A stretch of DNA of 64,000 nucleotides from the NCBI GenBank assembly GCA_902364065.1, contig CABJCJ010000004.1, positions 54,350 to 118,349 on the forward strand, given 5' to 3'. Position numbers and translations under genes: made by a program. This document shows, piece by piece, positions 7,692 through 15,996 of the stretch. The notes beneath the pieces were generated by a model. That model made no database searches. It was not told the DNA's origin and was given only the letters and a program-made list of their open reading frames with translations. The stretch's first letter is position 1; every line of letters starts with the position of its first letter. The DNA comes from Veillonellaceae bacterium SB90. GTDB lineage: Bacteria > Bacillota > Negativicutes > Selenomonadales > Selenomonadaceae.

Positions 7692-9368
7692 ATGATATAC
7701 GAAAAGGAAGCCGTCATCCATGATGAGGGCGGCATCCATGCCCGCGTGGCGGCCATGATCGTGCAGCGGGCGCAGGAACTGTCGAAGCGCTACGACTGCC
7801 ATCTGTTCCTGCGCAGCGAGCGCAGTGAGCGCTGTGAGATGCACAGCCTCATGAAGCTCATCGCGCTCAAGGTCAACCGCGGCGACTCGGTCTTTGTCTC
7901 GGCCGAAGGTGACAACGGCCGGCAGGCTGTGCTTGAGATGGTGCGTTTCCTCGAAGGTGATTTCGAGATGCATGAGGCGGCGGAAATCCACGGCGTGGAC
8001 AAGCTGCTGCATGAGAACGCACTGATCCAGGAACGCCTGCAGCTGATCCTGGAGGCCGTGCAGGACGGCATCTGCGTCGTGGACCGCACGGGAGAGATCA
8101 CATACGTCAATCCCTCCTACCTGCGCATCGTGCACAAGACGCCGGAAATGGTCATCGGGCAGAACGTCTTTGAGACGGCTCCGAACGGCAACCGCTCGGG
8201 CGTACTGCGCTCGGGCGTGGCGCGCATCGGCAGCATCAGCCACAAGAAAGATGGCACGACCGTTGTCGCGAACGTCAACCCGCTGTTTGTCGACGGGGAG
8301 ATTGCCGGCGTCGTCTCGGTCATCAAGGATATCACGGAAATCCAGACTCTGATGGAACGCCTGAGCCAGGTATCGGCCAAGGCGGAATACCTCGAGCAGG
8401 AACTCCTGCGCACGAAGAAGACGGCGCAGGCTTTCTCCAATTACATCGGCAAGAGCGGCAAGGTCATCGATGTGCTGGCCCTGGCGTCCAAGGCCGCGGA
8501 TTCCGGTGCCAATGTGCTCGTGCGCGGCGAGAGCGGCACGGGCAAAGAGGTCATCGCCGAGGGCATCCACTATGCGAGCTCGCGCCGCCGCGGCCCGTTC
8601 ATCCGTGTCAACTGCGGGGCCATCCCGGGAGCCTTGCTCGAATCCGAGCTCTTCGGTCATGAAAAGGGCGCCTTCACGGGAGCCGTGCGCCGCAAGCTCG
8701 GCAAGTTTGAGCTCGCGAATCACGGGACAATTTTCCTCGACGAGATCGGCGATCTCGACAAGAACATGCAGGTCAAGCTGCTGCGCGTCATCCAGCAGAA
8801 GGAATTTGACCGCGTGGGCGGCGAGGAAACCATCCATGTCGATGTGCGCATCATTGCGGCCACGAACCGCAACCTCGAGGAAATGGTAAAGGCCGGGGAG
8901 TTCCGCGACGACCTCTACTACCGGCTCAACGTCATTCCCATCCTGCTACCGCCGCTGCGTGACCGCGTGGAGGATATCCCGCTGCTCGTCGAGCACTTCA
9001 TCGAGAAGATCAGCTCGGAGGCGCAGAAGCGCGTGCGCGGCATCACGCCGGAGGCCATGCGCATGCTCATGCATTACCGCTGGCCCGGCAATGTGCGCGA
9101 GCTCGAGAACGTCATCGAGCGCGTGATTACACTCATGGATACCGAAGAGATCAACGAAGCCGTGCTGCCTTCCTACATCAAGGGTGAGATCGCCGGGCGC
9201 GAAGTCCAGAACATCGCTGACGACACGATCCTGCCCTGGGAGGAATACGAGAAGCAGATCATCGCCAATGCTCTGCGCCAGTGCAACAGCTTCAATGCGG
9301 CGGGAAAACTCCTGCGCATCAGCCACAAGACCGTGGCCGCCAAGGCGCGGAAATACGGCTTGGTATAA
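7692..9368 (+). CDS. Sigma-54-dependent activator with N-terminal HPr domain (HPr-PAS-AAA+-Fis)
   Basis: A 558-residue enhancer-binding protein. Residues 1-88 are an HPr-like domain with GGIHARVAAM, where His16 matches the phosphorylated His15 of HPr, and a Ser in HSLMKLIALKV at the Ser46 position. A PAS domain follows (about 115-225, starting AVQDGICVVDRTGEITYVNPSY). The AAA+ domain has Walker A GESGTGKE, the sigma-54 contact loop GAFTGA and Walker B GTIFLDEIGDL. The C-terminus is a Fis helix-turn-helix (about 515-558). It lies directly upstream of ptsH-ptsI, which carry a -24/-12 promoter and repeated upstream sites, so ptsHI are the obvious targets. A -10 TATAAT lies at 7660-7665. I know of no characterised protein with this architecture. 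Confidence 0.92.
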   Translation: MIYEKEAVIHDEGGIHARVAAMIVQRAQELSKRYDCHLFLRSERSERCEMHSLMKLIALKVNRGDSVFVSAEGDNGRQAVLEMVRFLEGDFEMHEAAEIHGVDKLLHENALIQERLQLILEAVQDGICVVDRTGEITYVNPSYLRIVHKTPEMVIGQNVFETAPNGNRSGVLRSGVARIGSISHKKDGTTVVANVNPLFVDGEIAGVVSVIKDITEIQTLMERLSQVSAKAEYLEQELLRTKKTAQAFSNYIGKSGKVIDVLALASKAADSGANVLVRGESGTGKEVIAEGIHYASSRRRGPFIRVNCGAIPGALLESELFGHEKGAFTGAVRRKLGKFELANHGTIFLDEIGDLDKNMQVKLLRVIQQKEFDRVGGEETIHVDVRIIAATNRNLEEMVKAGEFRDDLYYRLNVIPILLPPLRDRVEDIPLLVEHFIEKISSEAQKRVRGITPEAMRMLMHYRWPGNVRELENVIERVITLMDTEEINEAVLPSYIKGEIAGREVQNIADDTILPWEEYEKQIIANALRQCNSFNAAGKLLRISHKTVAAKARKYGLV

Positions 9369-9369
9369 A

Positions 9370-9426
9370 TTACCAACCGTAGGAAAAGATTACCAACAAA
9401 AATCTTGATTTTGGTAAATTTTACCA
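9370..9426 (+). promoter_or_regulatory. Probable upstream activator sites for the ptsHI promoter
   Basis: TTACCAAC occurs at 9370-9377 and again at 9390-9397, followed by a perfect 7-1-7 inverted repeat TGGTAAA-T-TTTACCA at 9412-9426. These four related half-sites lie roughly 130-190 bp upstream of the -24/-12 promoter, the usual distance for a sigma-54 enhancer. They are the likely targets of the Fis domain encoded just upstream. Seen in sequence; binding is inferred. Confidence 0.7.
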
Positions 9427-9557
9427 TAACCGCAAGCGAAACGTTTGGGATAAAATTGGAACAATACCAAAGACGAAAAAAGATTTTTCCCCTTGAGCCC
9501 TTCTGCCACAAGGGTTTAGGGCAAAAATAAAATAATCTGTCCAGCAGTATAAAGAAG

Positions 9558-9574
9558 TTGGCACGCGTCTTGCA
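9558..9574 (+). promoter_or_regulatory. Sigma-54 (-24/-12) promoter of ptsHI
   Basis: TTGGCAC, five bases, then TTGCA: matches the sigma-54 consensus TGGCAC-N5-TTGC at every conserved base, with GG at 9560-9561 and GC at 9572-9573. The predicted start is near 9585, leaving an 80-base leader to ptsH. A sigma-54 activator gene immediately precedes it. Confidence 0.9.
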
Positions 9575-9665
9575 ATAATTATAAGTGCTGATTATAGACC
9601 TGTTGGAACAGGTTGGGAAACATTCAGGTTTTAGGTGTTACATTTTTAAGATTGGAGAGATTGTA

Positions 9666-9932
9666 ATGACTCAGGAAACGATCACGATTGAAAACAAGAC
9701 TGGTATCCATGCCCGCCCGGCTTCCATCTTCGTTCAGACGGCTACGAAGTTCAAGTCCAAGGTTCAGCTCCAGGCTAAAGGCAAGACGATCGATGCCAAG
9801 AGCATCCTCATGATCATGAGCATGGGCCTCGTAAAGGGCACGGAAGTCACGATCATCGCAGACGGCCCGGATGAGGCTGAAGCAGTCAAGGCTCTGAAGG
9901 ATCTCATCGCTTCCAAGTTCGGCGAAGAATAA
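9666..9932 (+). CDS. ptsH: Phosphocarrier protein HPr
   Basis: An 88-residue HPr of the phosphotransferase system. His15 in TGIHARPAS accepts the phosphate from enzyme I and passes it to sugar-specific EIIA proteins. Ser46 in AKSILMIMSMG is the residue phosphorylated by HPr kinase in Firmicutes, so carbon-catabolite control through HPr(Ser-P) is possible. I chose ATG 9666 because the domain starts there and GGAGAG lies upstream; in-frame codons before it do not look coding. ptsI follows 74 bp later. The sigma-54 promoter upstream is unusual, since ptsHI normally use the housekeeping sigma factor. Confidence 0.96.
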   Translation: MTQETITIENKTGIHARPASIFVQTATKFKSKVQLQAKGKTIDAKSILMIMSMGLVKGTEVTIIADGPDEAEAVKALKDLIASKFGEE

Positions 9933-10006
9933 TCCGTTCGGCAACAAAAAGTGGGTGGCCTTCCTCCGGACCCGGTGGAAGGCTATTTTTCAGGGGGAAA
10001 AGGAAA

Positions 10007-11719
10007 ATGTCAGAAACTATTCGTGGCAAAGGTGTCATTTCCGGTATCGCGATGGGCAAGATCATGCTCGCAGGCCAGAATCTGGACGGTTATCTGGTGA
10101 ACTATGAGCCGGAAGACAAAGAGACGGAAAAGAAAAAGGCCAAAGATGCTCTGACGGCTGTTGCGGAAGTGCTGCGCGAGAGCATCGAGAAGCTCAAGAA
10201 GCAGGACATGATGGAACAGGCTGCCATCATGGAAGCACATCGCATGATGGTGCAGGATCCGATGATGAGCGACAACATCCTCGCCAAGATCGATGAGCTC
10301 GGCAATGCTCCGCAGGGCGTGCTCAAGGCAGCTGAGGAACAGGCTCAGATGTTCGAGCAGATGGACGACGAGTATTTCGCTGCCCGTGCCGTTGACCTGC
10401 GCGATGTCGGCAAGCGCGTTGCCAAGTACATCCTCGGCGTCAAGGAACCGGAAATCGGCGACGAGAAGGTCATTCTCTGCGGTCGTGAGATCGAGCCGTC
10501 GGTTATCGCCGGCATGGAAACGGAAAAGATCGCCGGTGTACTCCTGGGCTCCGGCAGCACGACGGCACATGCCGTCATCATCGCCAAGGCCCGTGCCATT
10601 CCGACGATCGTCGGCCTCAACAAAGAGGACCGCATCGACAAGATTGCAGATGGCGATCATGTTATCATGGATGGTGAGCGCGGCGTCATCGTCATCAATC
10701 CGACGGCTGAGGAGATTTCGAGCTACGATGAGAAGATTATCAAGCAGAAGGAACTCGCTGCTCATTACGCAGCTCTCAAAGATCTGCAGGCAGTCACGAC
10801 GGATGGCGTCAAAGTTGATCTCATGGCCAACATCGGCACGCACATGGATGTCGACAATGCTCTGAACTACGGTGCAGAGGGCGTCGGCCTGTTCCGTTCC
10901 GAGTTCGTCTTCATGGGCCGTCAGGAAATCCCGACGGAGGAAGACCAGTTCAAGGCTTACAAGGAAGCTGTTGAGAAATGCCAGGGCAAGCTCTGCGTCA
11001 TTCGCACGATGGATATCGGCGGTGACAAGCCGCTGCCGTACCTCAACATCCCGACGGAGGAGAATCCGTTCCTCGGCTACCGTGCTGTCCGCATCAGCCT
11101 GCAGCGCCGCGACCTCTTCCTGCCGCAGCTCAAGGCCATCCTGCGCGCCGGTGTTTACGGCAAGGCTGCCATCATGGTCCCGATGATCATCAACGTGGCG
11201 GAGTTCAAGAAGGTCAAGGAGTTCATCGAGGAAGCCAAACTCGAGCTGACGCATGAGGGCAAGGCATACTCCGATGATGTCCAGGTGGGCATCATGGTCG
11301 AGACACCGGCTGCTGCCATCATGACGCCGGTACTCGCCAAGTACGTTGACTTCTTCTCCATCGGCACGAACGACCTCGTCCAGTACACGCTGGCCGTTGA
11401 CCGCGGCAACGCGAACATCTCCTATCTCTACAACCACTTCAACCCGGCTGTGCTGCGCCTCGTTCAGCGCACGATCACGAGCGCTCGCGAGAACGGCATC
11501 TGGGCCGGCATGTGCGGCGAGATGGCTTCGGACCCGAATGCAGCTGTCCTGCTCATGGCTATGGGCATCAGCGAGCTTTCGATGAGCGCACCGTCCATCC
11601 CGCGCGTCAAGGAGAAGATCCGCTCCATCAGCTCCGTCAAGGCCAAGGAAATCCTTGGCGAAGTCATGGCCATGGAGGATGGCGACGAGATCAAGGCTTA
11701 CCTGCAGAAGGTACTTTGA
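10007..11719 (+). CDS. ptsI: Phosphoenolpyruvate-protein phosphotransferase (enzyme I)
   Basis: A 570-residue cytoplasmic enzyme I that moves phosphate from PEP to HPr. It opens RGKGVISGIAMGK. The phosphorylated His lies in GSTTAHAVIIAKARAIPTIVG (about residue 187), with Ala and Lys at places where other enzymes I often have Gly/Ser and Arg. The PEP-binding signature DFFSIGTNDLVQYTLAVDR (about 450-470) and the catalytic Cys segment GMCGEMASDP near 502 are intact. Length equals the usual 570-575. It is second in the operon with ptsH and is followed by a terminator. No sugar-specific enzyme II gene lies in the window. Confidence 0.96.
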   Translation: MSETIRGKGVISGIAMGKIMLAGQNLDGYLVNYEPEDKETEKKKAKDALTAVAEVLRESIEKLKKQDMMEQAAIMEAHRMMVQDPMMSDNILAKIDELGNAPQGVLKAAEEQAQMFEQMDDEYFAARAVDLRDVGKRVAKYILGVKEPEIGDEKVILCGREIEPSVIAGMETEKIAGVLLGSGSTTAHAVIIAKARAIPTIVGLNKEDRIDKIADGDHVIMDGERGVIVINPTAEEISSYDEKIIKQKELAAHYAALKDLQAVTTDGVKVDLMANIGTHMDVDNALNYGAEGVGLFRSEFVFMGRQEIPTEEDQFKAYKEAVEKCQGKLCVIRTMDIGGDKPLPYLNIPTEENPFLGYRAVRISLQRRDLFLPQLKAILRAGVYGKAAIMVPMIINVAEFKKVKEFIEEAKLELTHEGKAYSDDVQVGIMVETPAAAIMTPVLAKYVDFFSIGTNDLVQYTLAVDRGNANISYLYNHFNPAVLRLVQRTITSARENGIWAGMCGEMASDPNAAVLLMAMGISELSMSAPSIPRVKEKIRSISSVKAKEILGEVMAMEDGDEIKAYLQKVL

Positions 11720-11751
11720 TTTGTGGGCTTGTCCATAATCTGACAGACCAT

Positions 11752-11798
11752 AAGGGCTGCGGCACCAAGTCATACAGCTTGGCGCCCGCGGCCCTTTT
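11752..11798 (+). terminator. Intrinsic terminator after ptsI
   Basis: AAGGGCTGCGG pairs with CCGCGGCCCTT around an inner CCAAG/CTTGG hairpin, followed by TTTT. It ends the ptsHI operon 30 bp after the stop codon. Confidence 0.75.
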
Positions 11799-11945
11799 CG
11801 TGTCTGAAGAGCATCCACGGGGCTTTGCTGACTGGACAAAAATCATCTGGTAGAGTAAGATGAATAGGTATACACTGGTCACTTTGTATCGTTGTAAGGG
11901 TGGCCGGCAGTAAAAAAAGTATTTCTTATAAATGGAGGGAGAAAT

Positions 11946-13319
11946 TTGGAATCACGCGGGAGTTTCTCGACACGGCTCGGCTTTATCCTGGTATCGGCCG
12001 GTTGTGCCATCGGACTCGGTAATGTTTGGCGCTTCCCCTATATCACGGGACTTTATGGCGGCGCATCATTCGTTTTGATTTATCTGGTATTCCTGGCCAT
12101 CCTCGGCCTGCCCATCATGGTCGCGGAGTTTGCCGTCGGCCGCGCGAGCGTGCGCAGCGCCGCAATGTCCTTCGACGTGCTGGAACCGAAGGGAACGAAA
12201 TGGCACTGGTACAAGTACGGAGCCATCGCGGGCAATCTGCTGCTCATGATGTTCTACACGACGGTTTCCGGCTGGATGTTCTACTATCTTTACAAGATGG
12301 CTACGGGGGCCTTTGACGGGCTCGATGCTGACGGCGTCGGTGCCGTCTTCGGCGGCCTCTTGGCCGACCCCGTCACGATGGCCGGCTGCATGATTCTCGT
12401 CGTGCTGCTCTGCGGCGGCGTCTGCTACCTCGGCGTTGAGGCCGGCGTCGAGCGCATCACGAAGTGGATGATGCTCTGCCTGTTCCTGCTGATGGCCGTG
12501 CTCGTCGTCAATTCCATCATGCTGCCGAACAGCGAGATTGGCCTCAAGTATTATCTGTATCCGGATTTCAACAAGGTCATGGAATACGGCGTACAGGAAG
12601 TCGTCTTTGCGGCCATGGGGCAGGCATTCTTCACGCTGAGCCTCGGCATCGGCGCCCTGGCCATCTTCGGCAGCTACATCGGCAAGTCGAAGCGCCTGAC
12701 GGGCGAGGCCGTCTGGGTCATCATCCTCGACACGTTCGTCGCCATCATGGCCGGCCTCATCATCTTCCCGGCCTGCTTCAGCTATGGCGTCAACCCCGGC
12801 AGCGGCCCGAACCTCCTGTTCGTGACCCTGCCGAATGTCTTCAACCATATGGCCTTCGGTCATCTCTGGGGCGCACTGTTCTTCCTGTTCATGGCGTTCG
12901 CGTCCATGTCCACGGTCATCGCCGTCTTTGAGAACCTCATCTGCTGTTTCTTGGAGCTTTTGCGCAAGGACCGCAAGGTCATCATCCGCTGGGGTATCCT
13001 CGTCATCATCCTGCTCTCGCTGCCCTGCGTACTGGGCTTCAACCTCTGGAGCGGCTTTACGCCGTTCGGGCCGGGCTCCAACGTACTGAGCCTCGAGGAC
13101 TTCCTCGTCAGCAACAACCTGTTGCCGCTCGGCAGTCTCGTCTACCTGGCGTTCTGCACGAGTCGCTACGGCTGGGGCTGGGATAACTTCATCAAGGAAG
13201 CCGATACGGGCTACGGCATGAAGTTCCCGAAATGGATCCGCTTCTACGTGACCTGGATCCTGCCGCTCGTCGTGCTCTACATCTTCGCGGCGGGATATTA
13301 CGCGATGTTCTTTAAATAA
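11946..13319 (+). CDS. Sodium-dependent amino-acid transporter (NSS/SNF family)
   Basis: A 457-residue membrane protein of the neurotransmitter:sodium symporter family. The unwound TM1 motif GCAIGLGNVWRFPYI (about residues 18-32), which binds Na+ and substrate, is intact. About 11 membrane segments are present, as in the bacterial MhsT-type members. It would import an amino acid, by homology often tryptophan, leucine or another hydrophobic residue, using the Na+ gradient. The start is TTG 11946, preceded by GGAGGGAG. It stands alone between two terminators. The substrate cannot be read from the sequence. Confidence 0.92.
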   Translation: MESRGSFSTRLGFILVSAGCAIGLGNVWRFPYITGLYGGASFVLIYLVFLAILGLPIMVAEFAVGRASVRSAAMSFDVLEPKGTKWHWYKYGAIAGNLLLMMFYTTVSGWMFYYLYKMATGAFDGLDADGVGAVFGGLLADPVTMAGCMILVVLLCGGVCYLGVEAGVERITKWMMLCLFLLMAVLVVNSIMLPNSEIGLKYYLYPDFNKVMEYGVQEVVFAAMGQAFFTLSLGIGALAIFGSYIGKSKRLTGEAVWVIILDTFVAIMAGLIIFPACFSYGVNPGSGPNLLFVTLPNVFNHMAFGHLWGALFFLFMAFASMSTVIAVFENLICCFLELLRKDRKVIIRWGILVIILLSLPCVLGFNLWSGFTPFGPGSNVLSLEDFLVSNNLLPLGSLVYLAFCTSRYGWGWDNFIKEADTGYGMKFPKWIRFYVTWILPLVVLYIFAAGYYAMFFK

Positions 13320-13336
13320 GCGATTCATCGAAATAA

Positions 13337-13386
13337 AAAAGTCCCCCGGACATCGGAGTTTCCATCCGATGTCCGGGGGACTTTGT
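13337..13386. terminator. Bidirectional terminator, NSS gene / porin gene
   Basis: AAAGTCCCCCGGACATCGG pairs perfectly with CCGATGTCCGGGGGACTTT around a 9-base loop, with A and T runs outside. It lies between convergent genes. Confidence 0.85.
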
Positions 13387-13410
13387 ATGTCTGATCAGAT
13401 ATTTGTCAAA

Positions 13411-14745
13411 TCAGAAGAAGAACTGGACACGACCCCAGAGCGTATCTACATCGCGGTCGGAATCAATGCCTTTGCCGTTGAAGTACTTGGCCGTAGCGAC
13501 TACGTTGCGGAACGGAGCGTAGTTGGCACCGACTTCCCAGCCCTTGGCACCGACTACCTGAGCATCTTCCGTGCCGAAGATGGAGGTGTAGGTACCGAGG
13601 TAACGGTAAGCGGCATAAGCGCCCCACGTGCCCTTGTTCTCAGCCTGAGCACCCTTGTAGTTGTAGAGGACCTGCCAGGACTTGTCGAGGTTGTCAGCCG
13701 AGGTGTTGTTGGCATAAGCGGCGAACAGGCGGCTCGTGCCATCGAAGTTGTAGCCGAGGTTTGCGGACCAGATGTTGGCGTTATCCTCGTCGTTGCTGTT
13801 CGTGTACGGATCGTTGTCGTTCAGTCCAACTGCTTTAGCGCCTTCCTCATATACCTTCTTGAATGCGTCAGAATTCAGATGATAGTAAGCAGCGCCGCCG
13901 GTCCACTTGCTGGCCGGGGATGCATACTGCAGCGTGATGCCCTGCATGTTGGCGGCATCATCCTTCTTCAGGCCGTTGTAGAGGCCCTTGTCATCGCTGA
14001 CATCGATGCGGCCGGCATAGATCGTAGCCTTGAGGTCTTTGCCGAACGATACGTTGGCACCGGACATCTCATCGTCGAAGACAAGGCCCTGCTCCGGCGT
14101 GTAGAGGCCGAACTTACCGAGCTGCGTCTGGAAGTTGCCGTAGTTGCCCTGTGCGTAGATACGCTGCAGTTTAACCTGATCTTCATCATGGTTAGTGCCC
14201 GAGCCTTTATCGTCGGACATCTCCGTCGTGGCATCGAGACGGGCGTTTACATGCCAGTTGCTGTTGACCTCAGCGGACGGCTCGAGACGGAACAGCAGCT
14301 TATCGGAGTTCTTGCGGTTCTTGTGGCCGTCTTTGTTTGCATCCTCAGCGCGCAGGCTGCGGTACGTGTAACGTGCCTGGCCATTCCATTTTACCATGTC
14401 GGCATTGCGCTCGAGGTTGCTGACGCGGACGCCGAGGTTGTTGAGCTCATCGGAGAACTCAGCAGCGAGTTTGTCGATGAGGGCCTTATCAGCAGCGGAG
14501 ACATCGCTCTTGGCCATAGCCTTGGCGATCATCTGAGCCATCTCATAACGCGTGATGTTCTGGTTGCCACGGAACGTCGTGTCGCCATAGCCTTCGATGA
14601 CGCCGTCAGCTGCGAGCTGGGATACAGCATCGTATGCCCAGTGGTCAGCCGGTACATCGGAGAACGGGTTGGCAGCTGCAAACGTCGTGGAAGCAGCGCC
14701 GACGACGAGAGCCGTCGTCAAAGCAGATACGAGAGTCTTTTTCAT
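13411..14745 (-). CDS. SLH-domain outer-membrane porin (OmpM type)
   Basis: A 444-residue protein with a Sec signal (MKKTLVSALTTALVVGAASTTFAA), one SLH domain (about residues 25-75, FSDVPADHWAYDAVSQLAADGVIEG and ITRYEMAQMI), a coiled linker, and a C-terminal beta-barrel that ends in Phe (VQFFF). This is the OmpM layout of Negativicutes: the SLH domain binds peptidoglycan polyamine-linked material while the barrel spans the outer membrane, so the protein tethers the membrane and acts as a general porin. ATG 14745 follows AGGAGGAGATTCTC. It is monocistronic and likely highly expressed. It is strong evidence that the host is a diderm Firmicute. Confidence 0.93.
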   Translation of the reverse strand: MKKTLVSALTTALVVGAASTTFAAANPFSDVPADHWAYDAVSQLAADGVIEGYGDTTFRGNQNITRYEMAQMIAKAMAKSDVSAADKALIDKLAAEFSDELNNLGVRVSNLERNADMVKWNGQARYTYRSLRAEDANKDGHKNRKNSDKLLFRLEPSAEVNSNWHVNARLDATTEMSDDKGSGTNHDEDQVKLQRIYAQGNYGNFQTQLGKFGLYTPEQGLVFDDEMSGANVSFGKDLKATIYAGRIDVSDDKGLYNGLKKDDAANMQGITLQYASPASKWTGGAAYYHLNSDAFKKVYEEGAKAVGLNDNDPYTNSNDEDNANIWSANLGYNFDGTSRLFAAYANNTSADNLDKSWQVLYNYKGAQAENKGTWGAYAAYRYLGTYTSIFGTEDAQVVGAKGWEVGANYAPFRNVVATAKYFNGKGIDSDRDVDTLWGRVQFFF

Positions 14746-14959
14746 GAGAATCTCCTCCTAAAATAAAGATAAAACGGTTAGTTTTGCAGGAGATTCAAAA
14801 GCATTCGCAAGTGTCCATGTTTCCTTGGTCTTCTTTTGAACATCCTACTAAGCTTATCTTAATCCATAGTTTGCAAAGTGTCCATTATTAAACGATTAGA
14901 TTTATATTATAGATTGTATTGAATTTTTAATAATCCTGTCTGTGCCGGATGGCCAGACA

Positions 14960-15132
14960 AAAAAGAGCTCCTGGAAAAATCCAGGAGCAAATGCATAGAA
15001 AATAGTAAGAATGGTTATGAGAGAAGAAGCGCCTCGTGAACGACATGAGGGAAAGAAAAGAAGATGTGTTCACGAGTTTTGCCTCTTACTGGCAATTTAG
15101 TGATGGGTGATTTTTAACCTGTATCACGCTGT
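14960..15132 (-). ncRNA. Candidate small RNA with CU-rich loop
   Basis: This roughly 170-base minus-strand transcript starts just after a strong promoter and ends at a strong terminator. Between them I see three hairpins. GTGAT/ATCAC is weak. TTGCC/GGCAA is short. CTCGTGAAC/GTTCACGAG is a perfect 9-bp stem holding a 26-base loop that contains TCTTCTTTTCTTTCCCTC. A pyrimidine-rich exposed loop like this can pair with purine-rich Shine-Dalgarno sequences, as in known antisense regulators. An in-frame ATG exists but lacks a ribosome-binding site. It lies about 215 bp upstream of the porin gene on the same strand, so a porin leader with a terminator is the main alternative. No known family recognised. 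Confidence 0.6.
14961..14988 (-). terminator. Terminator of a small minus-strand transcript
   Basis: On the minus strand, GCTCCTGGA pairs with TCCAGGAGC around a 4-base loop, followed by CTCTTTTTT. No annotated minus-strand gene ends here; it closes the small RNA candidate upstream. Confidence 0.75.
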
Positions 15133-15139
15133 TAATGTT

Positions 15140-15168
15140 ATAGTAATATGTAATTTGCTAAATGTCAA
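15140..15168 (-). promoter_or_regulatory. Promoter of the small RNA candidate
   Basis: On the minus strand: consensus -35 TTGACA (15168-15163), 17-bp spacer, -10 TACTAT (15145-15140). Predicted start near 15132. Confidence 0.75.
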
Positions 15169-15231
15169 CTATTAGTTTGCGAAACGTCTGCTATTTGAAC
15201 AGAATGCCACGTCGATGCATGGCAGGAAACC

Positions 15232-15260
15232 TTGTTCAAGAGGTCGTTCTATACTATAAT
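15232..15260 (+). promoter_or_regulatory. Promoter of the TetR-family gene
   Basis: -35 TTGTTC at 15232-15237, 17-bp spacer, consensus -10 TATAAT at 15255-15260, about 40 bp before the start codon. Confidence 0.7.
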
Positions 15261-15297
15261 GATAGATGTAATTTTATGTTAGTAAAGAAGGAATGTT

Positions 15298-15972
15298 ATG
15301 TCATTTCAACGTGCACGCAAAGCGGAACAGATTCAAGAACGGCGGCAGGAAATCCTCGATGCTGCCTGGGACCTCTTCGTGGAGGGCGGACTGGAGATGG
15401 TGACGTTCTCGACGATCGCCATGAAAATTTCTTTTACGCGTCAGACCATCTACACCTATTATCGGTCGAGAGATGAAGTCCTGCTCGATTTGCTCGGCAT
15501 TCATGTCAAAGAGTTTTACGAACAGATCAAGCAGATGTTTCCCAAGGGAGAATATGTCACCCAGCACGAGTTCTGTCATCGTCTTGCCACGCATCTGCTG
15601 ACACATAAGAACCTGCTGCTGCTGTTTTCTCTTCATATTATGCTGGAGCAAAATTCGCGGTATGAGAATATCCTGGTCTATAAACGCATCATGTATGAAG
15701 CGTTCCCGACATTTGATGTCATCCTGCATGAACAGTGCCCGGATACGCCGGACGAGGCATTCTGCCATTTCTGTATCACGATCATGATTTATATTGGCAG
15801 CATCTATCCGCTGCTCGACCAGACGCCTCTGCAGATGAAAGCTCTGCGCGAGGCAATGGGCGGACTGGAAGTGCCGTCTGAGGAAGAGACGATCATGTCT
15901 TCTCTGACGCTCATGACGGCTTCGTTCCATTTTGTGGGTGACACGCTGGCAGGGACATCGGAGCAGGGGTGA
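15298..15972 (+). CDS. TetR/AcrR family transcriptional regulator
   Basis: A 224-residue one-component regulator. The N-terminal DNA-binding domain (about 15-60) is typical: RRQEILDAAWDLFVEGGLEMVTFSTIAMKISFTRQTIYTYYRSRDEVL, with the recognition helix at TRQTIYTYY. The C-terminal ligand domain is not assignable to a known effector. ATG 15298 follows AAAGAAGGAATGTT. The GH3 lipoprotein gene starts 24 bp downstream in the same direction, so the pair may be co-transcribed. Its target is unknown. Confidence 0.9.
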   Translation: MSFQRARKAEQIQERRQEILDAAWDLFVEGGLEMVTFSTIAMKISFTRQTIYTYYRSRDEVLLDLLGIHVKEFYEQIKQMFPKGEYVTQHEFCHRLATHLLTHKNLLLLFSLHIMLEQNSRYENILVYKRIMYEAFPTFDVILHEQCPDTPDEAFCHFCITIMIYIGSIYPLLDQTPLQMKALREAMGGLEVPSEEETIMSSLTLMTASFHFVGDTLAGTSEQG

Positions 15973-15996
15973 TGAATCGCAGAGAGGGTGGACTGG

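Noticed and set aside
9485..9525. Possible terminator hairpin (CCCTT/AAGGG) after the sigma-54 activator gene
   Set aside because: The stem is only five pairs and is not followed by a T run; more likely A-rich bent DNA between enhancer and promoter.
10010..11839. A roughly 600-codon open frame antisense to ptsI
   Set aside because: It mirrors the codon pattern of ptsI, gives a composition with many Asp, His and Arg residues, has no ribosome-binding site and resembles no family.
13369..14766. A roughly 465-codon open frame antisense to the OmpM-like porin
   Set aside because: The porin on the opposite strand has a signal peptide, SLH domain and terminal Phe; the antisense frame is a by-product of its codon use.
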